From Solirubrobacterales bacterium (lineage in GTDB: Bacteria > Actinomycetota > Thermoleophilia > Solirubrobacterales > 70-9), in assembly GCA_035573435.1 (NCBI GenBank), contig DATMZR010000036.1, positions 1 through 64,000 of the forward strand: DNA of 64,000 bases, given 5' to 3'. Below, piece by piece: positions 45,659 through 55,464 of this stretch (positions are counted from its first letter, which is position 1; the number at the start of each line of letters is the position of its first letter). Made by a program: the position numbers and the translations under genes. The notes beneath the pieces are model-generated. The model was not told the DNA's origin. It saw only the letters and a program-made list of their open reading frames with translations, and made no database searches.

Positions 45659-47608
45659 ATGGCCCCGCTGACCGTCAAGCTTCCGGACGGCTCCCGGCTC
45701 GAGTTGGAGCAGGGCGCCACCGGTGCGGACGCAGCCGCGGCAATCGGTCCGCGGCTGGCCAAGGATGCGCTCGGGGTCAGGGTGGACGGCGAGGTCCAGG
45801 ACCTCGATGCACCGCTCGAGGACGGAGCCGCGATCGAGATCATCACACCTGGCGCCGATGAGGACGCCCTGTGGCTGATTCGCCACGACGCCGCCCACGT
45901 GATGGCGACCGCGGTGCTCGACCTCTGGCCGGGAACCAAGGTCTCGATCGGCCCGCCGATCGCGGACGGCTTCTACTACGACTTCGACTTCCCGAATGGC
46001 TTCCGGCCCTCCGACGCGGACCTGGAGCAGATCGAGGACCGGATGCGCGCCCACGTGGAGGCGGACGAGCGGTTCGAGCGCAGCGAGCTCTCGGCCGCGA
46101 AGGCAATTGAGCGTTTCCAAGCCGAGCACCAGCCCTACAAGGTCGAGCTGATCGAGGACCTGGTGCGCGACCAGGGGGTCGAGACGGTCTCCCTGTACCG
46201 CAACGACTCCTTCGTAGACCTTTGCCGCGGTCCCCACGGGCCCTCCACCGGCCGGATCGGCGCCTTCAAGCTGAACGCGGTGGCCGGCGCATACTGGCGC
46301 GGCGACGAGACTCGCCAGATGCTCACTCGCATCTACGGCACCGCGTTCTTCTCGGGGCAAGAGCTCGAGCAGTATCTAGAGCGGATCGAGGAGGCAAAGG
46401 CCCGCGACCACCGCCGCCTTGGCCCCGACCTGGGCCTCTTCACGCTCCGTGGCGAGGCGCCCGGGATGCCGTTCTGGCTACCGGAGGGCACCGTTCTGCT
46501 GCGCCTCATAGAGACGGAGGTGCGCGAGCAGCTCCAGAAGCGGGGCTACGTCGAGATCAGGACACCTCACATCCTCGAGGAGGAGCTGTGGCACCGATCG
46601 GGGCACTGGGACAACTACCGCGAAAACATGTTCTTCGCCGAGCCGTCGGCTCGAGAGCGCGAGGAGGGCGGGCGACGCTACGCGGTGCGGCCCATGAACT
46701 GTCCGGGCGCGTGCCTGGTGTTCGGGGGCGAAGCGCACTCGTATCGCGACTTGCCCCTGCGGCTCGCCGAGTTCGGGCTCGTTTCCCGCTTCGAGCGGGA
46801 GGGCGTCCTTCACGGCCTCCTGCGGGTTCGTGCCTTCACCCAGGACGACGCGCACATCTTCTGCACCCTCGATCAACTCGGCGCCGAGGTGGACTCCGTC
46901 TGCGAGGCGATCGACGAGCTCTATTCACGCTTCGGGTTCGACCAGGTCCGGGTGGAGCTGTCCACCCGTCCCGAGAAGTCGATCGGCACCGACGAGCAGT
47001 GGGAACGGGCCGAAGGCGCGCTGCGCGAGGCACTCGAGCGCCAGGGACGCGAGCACGACCTGAGCCCGGGCGAAGGAACCTTCTACGGACCGAAAATCGA
47101 CTTCCACATCACCGACGCGCTCGGCCGATCCTGGCAGTGCGGCACCTGCCAGATCGACTTTCAGATGCCGGAGCGCTTCGAGCTTTCCTATCGCGGCGAG
47201 GACAACGCGGAGCACCGGCCGGTGATGATCCATCGGGCCCTGCTCGGCTCGATGGAGCGCTTCGTCGGAATCCTGATCGAGCACTATGGCGGACGCTTCC
47301 CGGTCTGGCTGGCGCCGGTGCAGGCGGCGATCCTGCCCGTCGCCGACCGGCACAACGACTACGCGTTGGAGGTTGCGGGACGCCTGCGCGCCGCGGACCT
47401 GCGCTGCCGGATCGACCAGCGCTCCGAGTCGGTCGGCAAGAAGGTCCACGACGCCGAGGTCGCCAAGCACCCGTACATGCTGGTGGTCGGGGACCGTGAG
47501 CTGGAGGCTGGGCAGGTGGCCGTTCGCTCGCACGATGACGGTGACCTCGGCACGATGTCGCCGGACGAGTTCGCGGCTCTCCTCGAGCGTGCAGTTTCCG
47601 ACGCCTAG
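45659..47608 (+). CDS. thrS: Threonyl-tRNA synthetase
   Basis: 649 residues. A TGS domain (LTVKLPDGSRLELEQGATGA, residues 1-62) is followed by the editing domain with HDAAHVMATAVLDLWPGTKV and DLCRGPHGPSTGRI. The class II core has motif 2 around MFFAEPSAREREEGGRRYAV, the zinc Cys in RPMNCPGACLVFGGE, and motif 3 HRALLGSMERFVGILIEHYG. The anticodon-binding domain (VWLAPVQAAILPVADRHNDY) ends the protein. It charges tRNA-Thr and hydrolyses Ser-tRNA-Thr. It begins the translation-gene block thrS-infC-rpmI-rplT. No T-box leader is visible in the short upstream gap. Confidence 0.96.
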   Translation: MAPLTVKLPDGSRLELEQGATGADAAAAIGPRLAKDALGVRVDGEVQDLDAPLEDGAAIEIITPGADEDALWLIRHDAAHVMATAVLDLWPGTKVSIGPPIADGFYYDFDFPNGFRPSDADLEQIEDRMRAHVEADERFERSELSAAKAIERFQAEHQPYKVELIEDLVRDQGVETVSLYRNDSFVDLCRGPHGPSTGRIGAFKLNAVAGAYWRGDETRQMLTRIYGTAFFSGQELEQYLERIEEAKARDHRRLGPDLGLFTLRGEAPGMPFWLPEGTVLLRLIETEVREQLQKRGYVEIRTPHILEEELWHRSGHWDNYRENMFFAEPSAREREEGGRRYAVRPMNCPGACLVFGGEAHSYRDLPLRLAEFGLVSRFEREGVLHGLLRVRAFTQDDAHIFCTLDQLGAEVDSVCEAIDELYSRFGFDQVRVELSTRPEKSIGTDEQWERAEGALREALERQGREHDLSPGEGTFYGPKIDFHITDALGRSWQCGTCQIDFQMPERFELSYRGEDNAEHRPVMIHRALLGSMERFVGILIEHYGGRFPVWLAPVQAAILPVADRHNDYALEVAGRLRAADLRCRIDQRSESVGKKVHDAEVAKHPYMLVVGDRELEAGQVAVRSHDDGDLGTMSPDEFAALLERAVSDA

Positions 47609-47613
47609 CCGTC

Positions 47614-47619
47614 TATACT
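47614..47619 (+). promoter_or_regulatory. Candidate -10 element for the infC operon
   Basis: TATACT stands 168 bases before the infC GTG, in the only sizeable gap of this block (47609-47786). The gap also holds GGCGCC-based inverted repeats (CGGCGCC at ~47671 and GGCGCCG at ~47692). A structured leader of the kind that ribosomal protein L20 regulates in other bacteria is possible but not shown. Confidence 0.35.
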
Positions 47620-47786
47620 GGCCGGCGATGAAGGGCACGATGACGTCAACCGCACCGGCCTCTCGCCGGCTCGGCGCCAGAACAACTTGGCGGCGCCGTT
47701 AAGCGCCTGCGCCCTTGCTCCCCGGCCGTCTCGTCCCCCCGATCCTTCCCGAGCGCCCGTAGCTTGATTCGCGTCCACGCAATCTA

Positions 47787-48365
47787 GTGGCGAACCCGCG
47801 CTTCGACCGGTCGCCTCCCGAGCGTGACCCGACGCGGATCAACGAGCGGATCCGCGTCTCCGAGGTCCGCCTGATCGACGAGAATGGGAACCAGGTCGGG
47901 ATCGTCCCGACGAACCAGGCCCTCGAGCTCGCCTCCGAGCGGGACCTCGATCTGGTCGAGGTCGCTCCCGACGCCAAGCCGCCGGTCGCCCGCCTGCTCG
48001 ACTACTCGAAGTACAAGTACGAGCAGGAGCAAAAGGCGAAGGCGGCCCGCAAGCACCAGCAGCAGGTCAACGTGCGCGAGATCAAGCTGCGGCCGAAGAT
48101 CGCCACCCACGACTACGAGACCAAGAAGAGCCACGTTGAGCGCTTCCTCCGCCAGCAGGACAAGGTCAAGGTGACGATCATGTTCCGGGGCCGCGAGCAA
48201 GCGCACCCAGAGCGCGGCCGAGCACTTCTCCAGCGCCTCTACGACGACATCGAGGACCTGGCGACGATCGAGCAGGAGCCCGAGCAGGAGGGGCGCAACA
48301 TGAGCATGCTGCTCGCCCCGGTGAGGGCAAAAGGCGGCGACGCCGAACGCCCCGCTGCCGCTTGA
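47787..48365 (+). CDS. infC: Translation initiation factor IF-3
   Basis: 192 residues from GTG. N-terminal domain: [60 protein letters not shown]. The linker is Lys-rich ([20 protein letters not shown]). C-terminal domain: [40 protein letters not shown], with a short charged tail. IF-3 binds the 30S subunit and proofreads initiator tRNA and start codon. The start is GTG, not the rare AUU used for infC autoregulation in enterobacteria. First of the infC-rpmI-rplT operon. Confidence 0.96.
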   Translation: MANPRFDRSPPERDPTRINERIRVSEVRLIDENGNQVGIVPTNQALELASERDLDLVEVAPDAKPPVARLLDYSKYKYEQEQKAKAARKHQQQVNVREIKLRPKIATHDYETKKSHVERFLRQQDKVKVTIMFRGREQAHPERGRALLQRLYDDIEDLATIEQEPEQEGRNMSMLLAPVRAKGGDAERPAAA

Positions 48366-48397
48366 ACTCAGGGCTCGTCTGCTTCAATAGCCGCTCG

Positions 48398-48601
48398 ATG
48401 CCGAAGACGAAGACGCATTCGGGCACCAAGAAGCGGTTTCGCAAGACCGCCACGGGCAAGCTTCGCGGCCGCCGGGCCTATTCGAGCCACATCCTCGAGA
48501 AGAAGTCCCCGAAGCGCAAGCGGCGCATGAGGCGGCCGACCGAGGTACAACGCCCAGATCGCAAGCGGGTACGGACGCTGCTGACCGGAAGGCGGAGGTG
48601 A
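48398..48601 (+). CDS. rpmI: 50S ribosomal protein L35
   Basis: 67 residues, very basic: [58 protein letters not shown]. Length and the [14 protein letters not shown] core are diagnostic. It is placed between infC (32-base gap) and rplT (1-base gap), the standard order. No ribosome site is clear upstream of ATG 48398; translation may be coupled to infC. Confidence 0.96.
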   Translation: MPKTKTHSGTKKRFRKTATGKLRGRRAYSSHILEKKSPKRKRRMRRPTEVQRPDRKRVRTLLTGRRR

Positions 48602-48602
48602 G

Positions 48603-48962
48603 ATGAGCCGCACAACGAACGCCGTCGCCAGGCGCCGGCGGCGCAAGAAGGTGCTCTCCCAGGCGAAGGGCTACTGGGGCCGCAAGCACTCGAGCTACCG
48701 GCTCGCCAATGAGCAGGTGATGCGCTCGGGGCGCTACGCCTACCGCGATCGTCGCGCACGCAAGCGTGACTTTCGCCGCCTGTGGATCGTGCGGATCAAT
48801 GCGGCCGCGAGGCGCGAGGGGCTGAGCTACTCGGAGCTGATCCACGGCCTCGGCCAGGCTGGGGTGGAGGTCAACCGCAAGATGCTCGCCGACATCGCGG
48901 TCCGTGACCCGGAGGCGTTTCGCCGATTTGCCGAGCGAGCCCGGGAGGCCAACGCGGCGTAG
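48603..48962 (+). CDS. rplT: 50S ribosomal protein L20
   Basis: 119 residues: [100 protein letters not shown]. It is an early-assembly 23S rRNA-binding protein. GAGGTGAG overlapping the rpmI stop serves as its ribosome site. A terminator follows at 48991, closing the operon. Confidence 0.96.
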   Translation: MSRTTNAVARRRRRKKVLSQAKGYWGRKHSSYRLANEQVMRSGRYAYRDRRARKRDFRRLWIVRINAAARREGLSYSELIHGLGQAGVEVNRKMLADIAVRDPEAFRRFAERAREANAA

Positions 48963-48990
48963 ACGCGACGGCACACACCACTGACTCCCG

Positions 48991-49023
48991 GGCGGCTCAC
49001 CAGGTGGGCCGCCCGTCTTTTTT
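48991..49023 (+). terminator. Rho-independent terminator after rplT
   Basis: GGGCGGCTCACC pairs with GGTGGGCCGCCC (one G-T) and is followed by GTCTTTTTTCG. It is the clearest intrinsic terminator in the window. Confidence 0.85.
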
Positions 49024-49056
49024 CGCAAAGCCAAGAACGAACAACACCAGACACAC

Positions 49057-49752
49057 GTGATCTCCTCACTACACAACGAGAACCTGAAGCGGATCCGCAA
49101 GCTGCGCTCCCGTCGCGAGCGGGAGCGCACCGGCCTGTTCGTGGTCGAGGGCGAGGACCTGGTGGGGGCCGCCGTGGCCGCCGGTGTCGAACCCGAGCTG
49201 ATCCTGGTGGCCGGACAGGACGTCGAGCCTGAGCTCCTGAACGCGGTGAGCACGCTGGGCTCGGGGGCGCGGGTGATCGGCGTCTACCCTCAGCGCTGGG
49301 GGACACTCGGCGGAAAGCTTTCCGCCTACCTGCACGGGGTCGCCGACCCCGGCAACATCGGCACGGTCATCCGGGCAGCGCATGCGCTCTGCGACGGCCC
49401 GGTCGTGCTCGGGCCGGGCTGCGCCGATCCCTATTCGCCCAAGGCCGTGCGCGCGAGCATGGGGTCGGTGTTCGCCCGTCCGCCGGCGCGCGCGGAGATG
49501 GCCGGCCTGGCCGGGATGAAGCTGGCGCTGGACGGCGGGGCGCCGACCTCTCTGGCTGACCTGGAGGTCCGGCCGCCGGTGGTGATCTGCCTGGGGGCGG
49601 AGCGCGGGGGTCTGCCGGCGGACCTCGAGTCGCGGGCCGACGCCCGCGCCCGGATTCCGATGCGCCCAGACGGCCCGGACTCGCTCAACGTGGCGATGGC
49701 CGCCACCGTGGCGCTGTATGACCTGGGCCATAGGATGGCCGCTCGTGCCTGA
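49057..49752 (+). CDS. SpoU/TrmH-family RNA 2'-O-methyltransferase
   Basis: 231 residues from GTG. The N-terminal substrate-binding part (ISSLHNENLKRIRKLRSRRE, GLFVVEGEDLVGAAVAAGVE) is like TsnR/RlmB. The SPOUT knot has motif 1 HGVADPGNIGTVIRAAHALC, motif 2 VVICLGAERGGLPADLES and motif 3 DSLNVAMAATVALYDLGH. It uses AdoMet to methylate a ribose in rRNA (or tRNA). Its usual place directly before pheS is kept, and its last 8 bases overlap pheS. Confidence 0.88.
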   Translation: MISSLHNENLKRIRKLRSRRERERTGLFVVEGEDLVGAAVAAGVEPELILVAGQDVEPELLNAVSTLGSGARVIGVYPQRWGTLGGKLSAYLHGVADPGNIGTVIRAAHALCDGPVVLGPGCADPYSPKAVRASMGSVFARPPARAEMAGLAGMKLALDGGAPTSLADLEVRPPVVICLGAERGGLPADLESRADARARIPMRPDGPDSLNVAMAATVALYDLGHRMAARA

Positions 49753-50866
49753 GGTCCAGGAAAGGATCGGGGAGCTCCGCCGCGACGCCGAGGCGGCCAT
49801 CGGTGCCGCCCCTGACGTCGCCGAGCTGGAGGAGCTGCGGGTTCGCTACCTGGGACGCAAGGCGGAGCTGACCGGGATCCTGCGCGGGATCGCGAAGCTC
49901 CCGGCGGAGGAGCGGGGGACCGTGGGCGCCGCCGGAAACGAAGCCCGCACGGCGCTGGAGGAGCAGCTCGCGTCCAGGCGGGCAGAGCTCGAGGCAGCGG
50001 AGCTCGCCGACGGCCTCGCCGCCGATGCCGTCGATGTGACCCTCCCGGGCACTCCCGCGGTGCCCGTGGGCTCTCGCAGCCTGCTGATCCGGACCCTGCG
50101 GGAGATCGAGGACGTCTTCGTCGGGCTTGGGTACCGGGTCATGGAGGGCCCCGAGGTGGAGCTCGACTACTACAACTTCACCGCCCTGAACCACCCGCCC
50201 GGGCATCCGGCGCGGCTCGCCCAGGACACCTTCTACGTTGATCCCGCCAGCCTGGACCCCGGCCTTCGCCTCCAGCCGGGATCGACCATTCCGGGCCCCG
50301 AAGACGTCGTCCTGCGGACCCATACCTCGCCGATGCAGGTGCGGGCGATGGAGGATCAAGGGCCGCCGATCTTCATCGTCGTCCCGGGTCGTTGCTACCG
50401 CAGCGACCCGTTCGACGCCACGCACAGCCCCGTCTTCCATCAGGTCGAGGGCCTGGCTGTTGCGGAGGGGATCACCCTCGCCGACCTGAAGGGGACGCTG
50501 GACGAGTTCGCGAGGGCGCTCTTCGGCCCTGAGCGCTCCACCCGCTTCCGCCCCGGGTTCTTTCCCTTCACCGAGCCCAGCGTCGAAGTCGATGTCTCAT
50601 GCTTTCGTTGCGGGGGCTCCGGCGCGCTCCGGGACGGGACCAGGGACCCGGTCTGCAAGGGCACCGGCTGGATAGAGATCCTCGGGTCCGGGATGGTGGA
50701 TCCGAACGTCTTCGGCTTCGTGAAGGCCAACGGCTACGACCCCGAAAGGGTGCAGGGCTTTGCGTTCGGAATGGGGATCGAGCGCATCGCGATGCTGAAG
50801 CACGGGGTCCCCGACCTGCGCAAGTTCTTCGAGAACGACGTCCGCGTGCTGGAGCAGTTCCGTTGA
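49745..50866 (+). CDS. pheS: Phenylalanyl-tRNA synthetase alpha subunit
   Basis: 373 residues from GTG 49745, which overlaps the methyltransferase stop. An N-terminal coiled coil (VQERIGELRRDAEAAIGAAP to LEEQLASRRAELEAAELADG) binds tRNA. The class II catalytic core has EIEDVFVGLGYRVMEGPEVE (motif 1), GRCYRSDPFDATHSPVFHQV (motif 2) and FAFGMGIERIAMLKHGVPDL (motif 3). It works with PheT as an (alpha-beta)2 enzyme. TTGA overlap with pheT. Confidence 0.96.
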   Translation: MPEVQERIGELRRDAEAAIGAAPDVAELEELRVRYLGRKAELTGILRGIAKLPAEERGTVGAAGNEARTALEEQLASRRAELEAAELADGLAADAVDVTLPGTPAVPVGSRSLLIRTLREIEDVFVGLGYRVMEGPEVELDYYNFTALNHPPGHPARLAQDTFYVDPASLDPGLRLQPGSTIPGPEDVVLRTHTSPMQVRAMEDQGPPIFIVVPGRCYRSDPFDATHSPVFHQVEGLAVAEGITLADLKGTLDEFARALFGPERSTRFRPGFFPFTEPSVEVDVSCFRCGGSGALRDGTRDPVCKGTGWIEILGSGMVDPNVFGFVKANGYDPERVQGFAFGMGIERIAMLKHGVPDLRKFFENDVRVLEQFR

Positions 50867-53325
50867 GAGTCCCAATCTCCTGGCTGCGCGAGCACTGCGA
50901 TCCCGATCTGACCGTGGGTGAGCTCGGGGAGCTGCTGGCGCTCCGTACCACCGAGGTCGAGCGGATTTCCCACGTGGGCCCCCCCTCCACGGAAGGCTTC
51001 GTGGTCGGAAGGGTGGACCGGGTGGATCACCACCCCGACGCCGACCGGCTGAGCGTCTGCCAGGTCGAGACCGGCGACGCGACCCGCACGATCGTCTGCG
51101 GCGCCCCCAACGTGGCGGCGGGGCAGACCGTTGCGGTGGGGCTCCCCGGCGCGGTCATGCCCAACGGCGAAGAGCTCGGTCGCGCCGAGCTTCGCGGCGT
51201 CACCTCCGACGGGATGATCCTCTCCGAGGCGGAGCTTCAGGTTGGCGACGACGCCGATGGAATAGTTGTTCTTTCGGAGGACGGCTGGGCTCCCGGGACT
51301 CCACTTTCCGAGGTCCTCCCGATTGCGGAGCCGGTTCTGGAGCTCGAGGTCGCCTCCAACCGGGTGGACTGCCTCGGGGTCTACGGGGTGGCACGGGAGG
51401 TGCATGCCTTCAGTGGCGCTGCGCTGGCCCGGGCGCCGTGGGAGGACGACGCGGCCCCGGCCGGCGAGGGTCAGGCGTCGGACTATGCGTCCGTGACCGT
51501 GGAGGTCCCGGAGCTCTGTCCGCGCTTCACCGCCCGGGTGTTCACGGAGGTGAAGCTTGGCCCGTCGCCGTTGTGGCTGAAGGCGCGGTTGGTCGCAGCT
51601 GGGCAGCGGCCGATCAACAACGTCGTCGACATCACCAACTACGTGATGCTGCTCACTGCACAGCCGCTGCACGCCTTCGACCTCGACCGGGTTCCCGACG
51701 GGGCGCTGATCATCCGCACCGCGGCCGACGGCGAGCGGATGACCACGCTGGACGGGGTCGAGCGGACCTTCGACGCCGATGCGGTCTTGGTCTGCGACCG
51801 TCGCGGTCCCTCGGGCATCGCCGGGATCATGGGCGGCCAGGCGTCGGAGGTCTCCGAGTCGACCACGCACGTCCTGCTCGAGGTTGCGACCTGGAACGGA
51901 GTCAACATCCTCCGCACCTCCAGGAAGCTCGGTTTGCGATCGGAGGCCTCGAACCGGTTCGAGAAGCAGCTTCACCCGGAGCTGGCCATGCGCGCTCAGC
52001 GCATCGCCTCGCGGCTGCTGGTGGAGCTGTGCGGCGCGAAGCTGACCCCGGGGACGATCGACGTCGCCGCCGAGGTGCCCCCCGCGGGCCGGCCGCGGTT
52101 GCGCGCCGGCCGTGCCGAATCGCTGCTCGGGATGCGCATCGAGCCGGAGCTCTGCACCACCTATCTGGAGCGGCTGGGCTTCAGGGTCGAGCGCGACGGA
52201 GACGACCTCACCGCCGAGGTTCCGTTCGACCGGCACTACGACGTCGGCCGCGAGGTTGATCTGATCGAGGAGGTAGGGCGCATCCACGGCTACGACCAGC
52301 ACCTGCCCGCCACCCTGCCCGCCGAGATCGCCCAGGGGGGTCGGTTGACCCGTGAGCAGACGTTGCGCCGCCGGGCGGAGGACGTGATGCGTGACCTGGG
52401 CTTCGACGCAGTCGTCAACCTGAGCCTGGCCGATCCGGGTCTGCCGGGACGGCTGCGCCTGGAGGAGGGCGATCCCAGGGGGGCGCCGATTCGCGTCTCG
52501 AACCCGCTCTCGGTTGACCAGTCGGAGCTCAGAACCACCCTGCTCGGCTCGCTGTTGGACGCCGCGCGCTACAACGTCGCCCGCGGTGCCGAGCGTGTCG
52601 CCGTGTTCGAGTCGGGGCGCGCCTACCTGGCCACCGGGAAATCCGAAGCGGGAGGGGTGCTGGGCGGCGAGTTCGTGGGCGAGCGCACCCGACCCGCGTT
52701 CGAGCCGCACTGCATCGCGGCCCTCGCCCAAGGCCCGCTCGCACGGCCGAGCTGGGGGGCGGACGATCGACCAACCGACTTTTTCGCGCTCAAGGGCGTG
52801 CTGGAGGCGCTCGCCGCCCAGCTCGGGGCGGAGCTCGCATTCGCGCCGGGGCCGCAGCCCTTCCTGCATCCCGGTCGCGCGGCCCGGGTCTTGGTCGGCG
52901 AGTTGGAGGCGGGTTGGCTGGGCGAGGTCCACCCGGTCGTCTGCCGCCAGTGGGATCTCGAGCCGGCGGCGGCGTTCCAGGTCGGGCTTGCCGAGCTGGT
53001 GGCCTCCTCGTCCGTCGGGCTCGAGCAGTACGAGGACGTCACCACGTACCCGGCAGTTCACCAGGACCTTGCTGTGGTGGTCGATGAGGACGTGCCCGCC
53101 GCGAGCGTGCGGGACGCGGTGGTGACTGGTGGTGGCGAGCTCCTTCGCGGCGTAAACGTCTTCGACCTCTATCGGGGCGAGCAGGTCGGAGAGGGGCGCA
53201 AGAGCCTTGCTCTGCGGCTCGAGTTCCGCGCTCTCGATCGCACGCTGACCGACCCGGAGGTCGCCGAGCGGCGCGAGGCCATCAAGGCGGCGCTTGCCGA
53301 GATCGGCGGGTCGCTTCGTGAGTGA
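50863..53325 (+). CDS. pheT: Phenylalanyl-tRNA synthetase beta subunit
   Basis: 820 residues from TTG 50863, chosen because RVPISWLREHCDPDLTVGEL is the family N-terminus; upstream frame belongs to pheS. Domains in order: EMAP-like tRNA-binding (VDHHPDADRLSVCQVETGDA, TSDGMILSEAELQVGDDADG), B3/B4 editing (LEVASNRVDCLGVYGVAREV, INNVVDITNYVMLLTAQPLH), B5 (EVPFDRHYDVGREVDLIEEV), the catalytic-like domain (NPLSVDQSELRTTLLGSLLD) and C-terminal FDX-ACB anticodon-binding (DVTTYPAVHQDLAVVVDEDV, VFDLYRGEQVGEGRKSLALR). Its end overlaps argC by 8 bases. Confidence 0.96.
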   Translation: MRVPISWLREHCDPDLTVGELGELLALRTTEVERISHVGPPSTEGFVVGRVDRVDHHPDADRLSVCQVETGDATRTIVCGAPNVAAGQTVAVGLPGAVMPNGEELGRAELRGVTSDGMILSEAELQVGDDADGIVVLSEDGWAPGTPLSEVLPIAEPVLELEVASNRVDCLGVYGVAREVHAFSGAALARAPWEDDAAPAGEGQASDYASVTVEVPELCPRFTARVFTEVKLGPSPLWLKARLVAAGQRPINNVVDITNYVMLLTAQPLHAFDLDRVPDGALIIRTAADGERMTTLDGVERTFDADAVLVCDRRGPSGIAGIMGGQASEVSESTTHVLLEVATWNGVNILRTSRKLGLRSEASNRFEKQLHPELAMRAQRIASRLLVELCGAKLTPGTIDVAAEVPPAGRPRLRAGRAESLLGMRIEPELCTTYLERLGFRVERDGDDLTAEVPFDRHYDVGREVDLIEEVGRIHGYDQHLPATLPAEIAQGGRLTREQTLRRRAEDVMRDLGFDAVVNLSLADPGLPGRLRLEEGDPRGAPIRVSNPLSVDQSELRTTLLGSLLDAARYNVARGAERVAVFESGRAYLATGKSEAGGVLGGEFVGERTRPAFEPHCIAALAQGPLARPSWGADDRPTDFFALKGVLEALAAQLGAELAFAPGPQPFLHPGRAARVLVGELEAGWLGEVHPVVCRQWDLEPAAAFQVGLAELVASSSVGLEQYEDVTTYPAVHQDLAVVVDEDVPAASVRDAVVTGGGELLRGVNVFDLYRGEQVGEGRKSLALRLEFRALDRTLTDPEVAERREAIKAALAEIGGSLRE

Positions 53326-54316
53326 GGCGCGGGTGTTGGTCGCCGGTGCGTCCGGCTACGCCGGCGCGCTGGCGGCAGCCCTGGTCTGGAGGCACCCACG
53401 CCTGGAGCTCGCCGCCGCGACCTCGCGCGGCGACGCCGGCACACGACTCGACCGCCTGTATCCCCGCCACCGCGTTCCGATCGAGCTTGTGGAGTTGGAT
53501 CCCGACCGGTTCGCCGGATACGACGCCGCCCTGGTCGCCTACCCGCACGGCGCGGCCGCGGAGCTCGTTGCCTCGCTCCGGGAGGCGGATGTGCCCGTTG
53601 TGGACATCTCGGCCGACTTCCGTCTTCGCGACCTGTCCACATACCAGCGCACCTACGGGGATCACGGCGCCCCGCAGCTCCTGGGGGAGGCCGTCTACGG
53701 GCTCCCGGAGCTTCACCGCGAGCCTATCCGGCAAGCGAAGCTGGTCGCCAATCCCGGCTGCTACCCGAGCGCCGCGCTGCTCGCTCTCGCGCCGTTGGCC
53801 GAGGCGGGGCTGGCGCGTGACGTCGTGATCAGCGCCGCGTCGGGCATCTCGGGTGCCGGCCGGGGTGGGGGGGAGCGCTTGGCGTTCGTCACCGTGGACG
53901 AGAACTTCAGCCCCTACGGGGTGGCCGGCCACCGCCACGCGCCGGAGATCGTGCAGGAGCTCGGGGCCCTGGGCAGCTCGGCGCCGGTTTCGTTCGTGCC
54001 GCATCTGTTGCCGCTGGACCAGGGCCTGCTGGCGAGCTGCTACGTCCACTTGGCCCGGAACGTGGGAGAAAAGGAGCTGCGCTCCCTGTACGCGGAACGC
54101 TATGGCGACGAACCGTTCGTGGAGCTGGTCGACGAACCACCCGGGGTTCGGGACGTTCGCGACACCAACGTCTGCCGCGTGCACGTTTCGCTCGACGCCG
54201 CCGGACGGGCGCTCGTCTTCGCCGCGATCGACAACCTTTGGAAAGGGGCAGCGGGCCAGGCGGTCCAGAACCTGAACCTGATGTTGGGATTGTCCGAATC
54301 GGAGGGGCTCGGGTGA
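53318..54316 (+). CDS. argC: N-acetyl-gamma-glutamyl-phosphate reductase
   Basis: 332 residues from GTG 53318. NADPH motif RVLVAGASGYAGALAAALVW; catalytic Cys in LVANPGCYPSAALLALAPLA; substrate residues in VDISADFRLRDL and GYGVAGHRH-like YGVAGHRHAPEI. It makes N-acetylglutamate semialdehyde in arginine synthesis. First of the argCJBD run, in the typical actinobacterial order. It is translationally joined to pheT, so arginine genes and the Phe synthetase appear to share a transcript. Confidence 0.96.
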   Translation: MSEARVLVAGASGYAGALAAALVWRHPRLELAAATSRGDAGTRLDRLYPRHRVPIELVELDPDRFAGYDAALVAYPHGAAAELVASLREADVPVVDISADFRLRDLSTYQRTYGDHGAPQLLGEAVYGLPELHREPIRQAKLVANPGCYPSAALLALAPLAEAGLARDVVISAASGISGAGRGGGERLAFVTVDENFSPYGVAGHRHAPEIVQELGALGSSAPVSFVPHLLPLDQGLLASCYVHLARNVGEKELRSLYAERYGDEPFVELVDEPPGVRDVRDTNVCRVHVSLDAAGRALVFAAIDNLWKGAAGQAVQNLNLMLGLSESEGLG

Positions 54317-55464
54317 CCTTCTTCCGCTCACGCTGGGTCGAGGCACCGACCGGTGTGCAAGAGCTGGACCCCGCCGGGCTGGCGCCTGGATTCAGGGCGG
54401 CGGGCGTCGCCTGTGGCCTCAAGCAGGGCGGCAGCACCGACTTCGGCCTCATGGTCTGCGACTCCGACGTGGTGGCCTCCGCGCTCCTTTTGACCCGTAA
54501 CGCTGCCGCAGCCGCCCCCGTGCGGGTGTGCAGGGAGGAATGCGACCGCACCGAGGTGCGGGCCGCGGTCGTCAACTCGGGGAACGCGAATGCCGCCGTC
54601 GGCGAGCGTGGCTACCGCGACGCCCTGGCCATGCGCGATGCCGCAGCGCAAGCGCTTGGTCTGGATGCCCGCAATGCGGCGATCGCCGAGACCGGCCCGA
54701 TCGGGGTACCGCTCGAGATGGAAGCGGTTCGACGCGGTGTGAGCGAGGCGGCCAGCGCACTGTCCACGCACGGTGGTGGTGACTTCGCGGCGGCGATCAT
54801 GACCACCGACCGTGGCCCGAAGCAGTGCACGGTTCGGGCCGGCGGCGTCACGGTCTCCGCCCAGGCCAAGGGCGCCGGGATGATCGAGCCGGGTTTCGCG
54901 ACCATGCTGTGCTTTGTGCAGACCGATGCCCAGGTCCCCGCTCCGGAGACGACGCTGCGCGCCGCGGTTGCCGACTCGTTCGAGCGGATCACCGTCGATG
55001 GGCAGATGAGCACCAACGACACCGTCCTGCTCCAGGCGACCGGGTCGTCGGGTCGCCCGCTGCCGGAGGGGCTGCTTGACGCGATCCTGCTCCAGCTCGC
55101 GCTCGAAATCGTTGCCGATGGAGAGGGAGCGACGCGAGTGGGCCGGATCGAGGTTGCCGGAGGGGCCTCGAGCGAGGAGGCTGACCGGGTTGCCCGGGCG
55201 ATCGCCAACTCGCCCCTCGTCAAGACCGCGTTCTATGGCCGAGACCCCAACTGGGGCCGGATCGCCCAGGCAGCCGGCATGGCGCTGGCCGGAGTTGACC
55301 TTCCCGAGCTTGGCCCGGATGTGATCGAGGCAGCGGAGCTTGGCACCGGCGCTGCCGAGGCCGAGATCGGCCTGCGGCTGGACCGCGGCGACTCCGAAGC
55401 CTGTATCTACTTCTCCGACCTCACGCATGGCTACATCGAGCTGAACGCGGAGTACGCAACGTGA
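54313..55464 (+). CDS. argJ: Glutamate N-acetyltransferase / amino-acid acetyltransferase
   Basis: 383 residues from GTG 54313 (4-base overlap with argC). The self-cleavage site is GMIEPGFATMLCFVQTDAQV, with the Thr of ATML as the nucleophile that splits the chain into alpha and beta. AAVVNSGNANAAVGERGYRD, AAIMTTDRGPKQ and NDTVLLQATGSSGRPLPEGL are family landmarks. It recycles the acetyl group from N-acetylornithine to glutamate; whether it is mono- or bifunctional cannot be seen. Confidence 0.95.
   Translation: MTFFRSRWVEAPTGVQELDPAGLAPGFRAAGVACGLKQGGSTDFGLMVCDSDVVASALLLTRNAAAAAPVRVCREECDRTEVRAAVVNSGNANAAVGERGYRDALAMRDAAAQALGLDARNAAIAETGPIGVPLEMEAVRRGVSEAASALSTHGGGDFAAAIMTTDRGPKQCTVRAGGVTVSAQAKGAGMIEPGFATMLCFVQTDAQVPAPETTLRAAVADSFERITVDGQMSTNDTVLLQATGSSGRPLPEGLLDAILLQLALEIVADGEGATRVGRIEVAGGASSEEADRVARAIANSPLVKTAFYGRDPNWGRIAQAAGMALAGVDLPELGPDVIEAAELGTGAAEAEIGLRLDRGDSEACIYFSDLTHGYIELNAEYAT

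Noticed and set aside
50599-50862. Extension of pheT into pheS
   Set aside because: It is out of frame with a well-supported pheS C-terminus; the known PheT N-terminus begins at TTG 50863.
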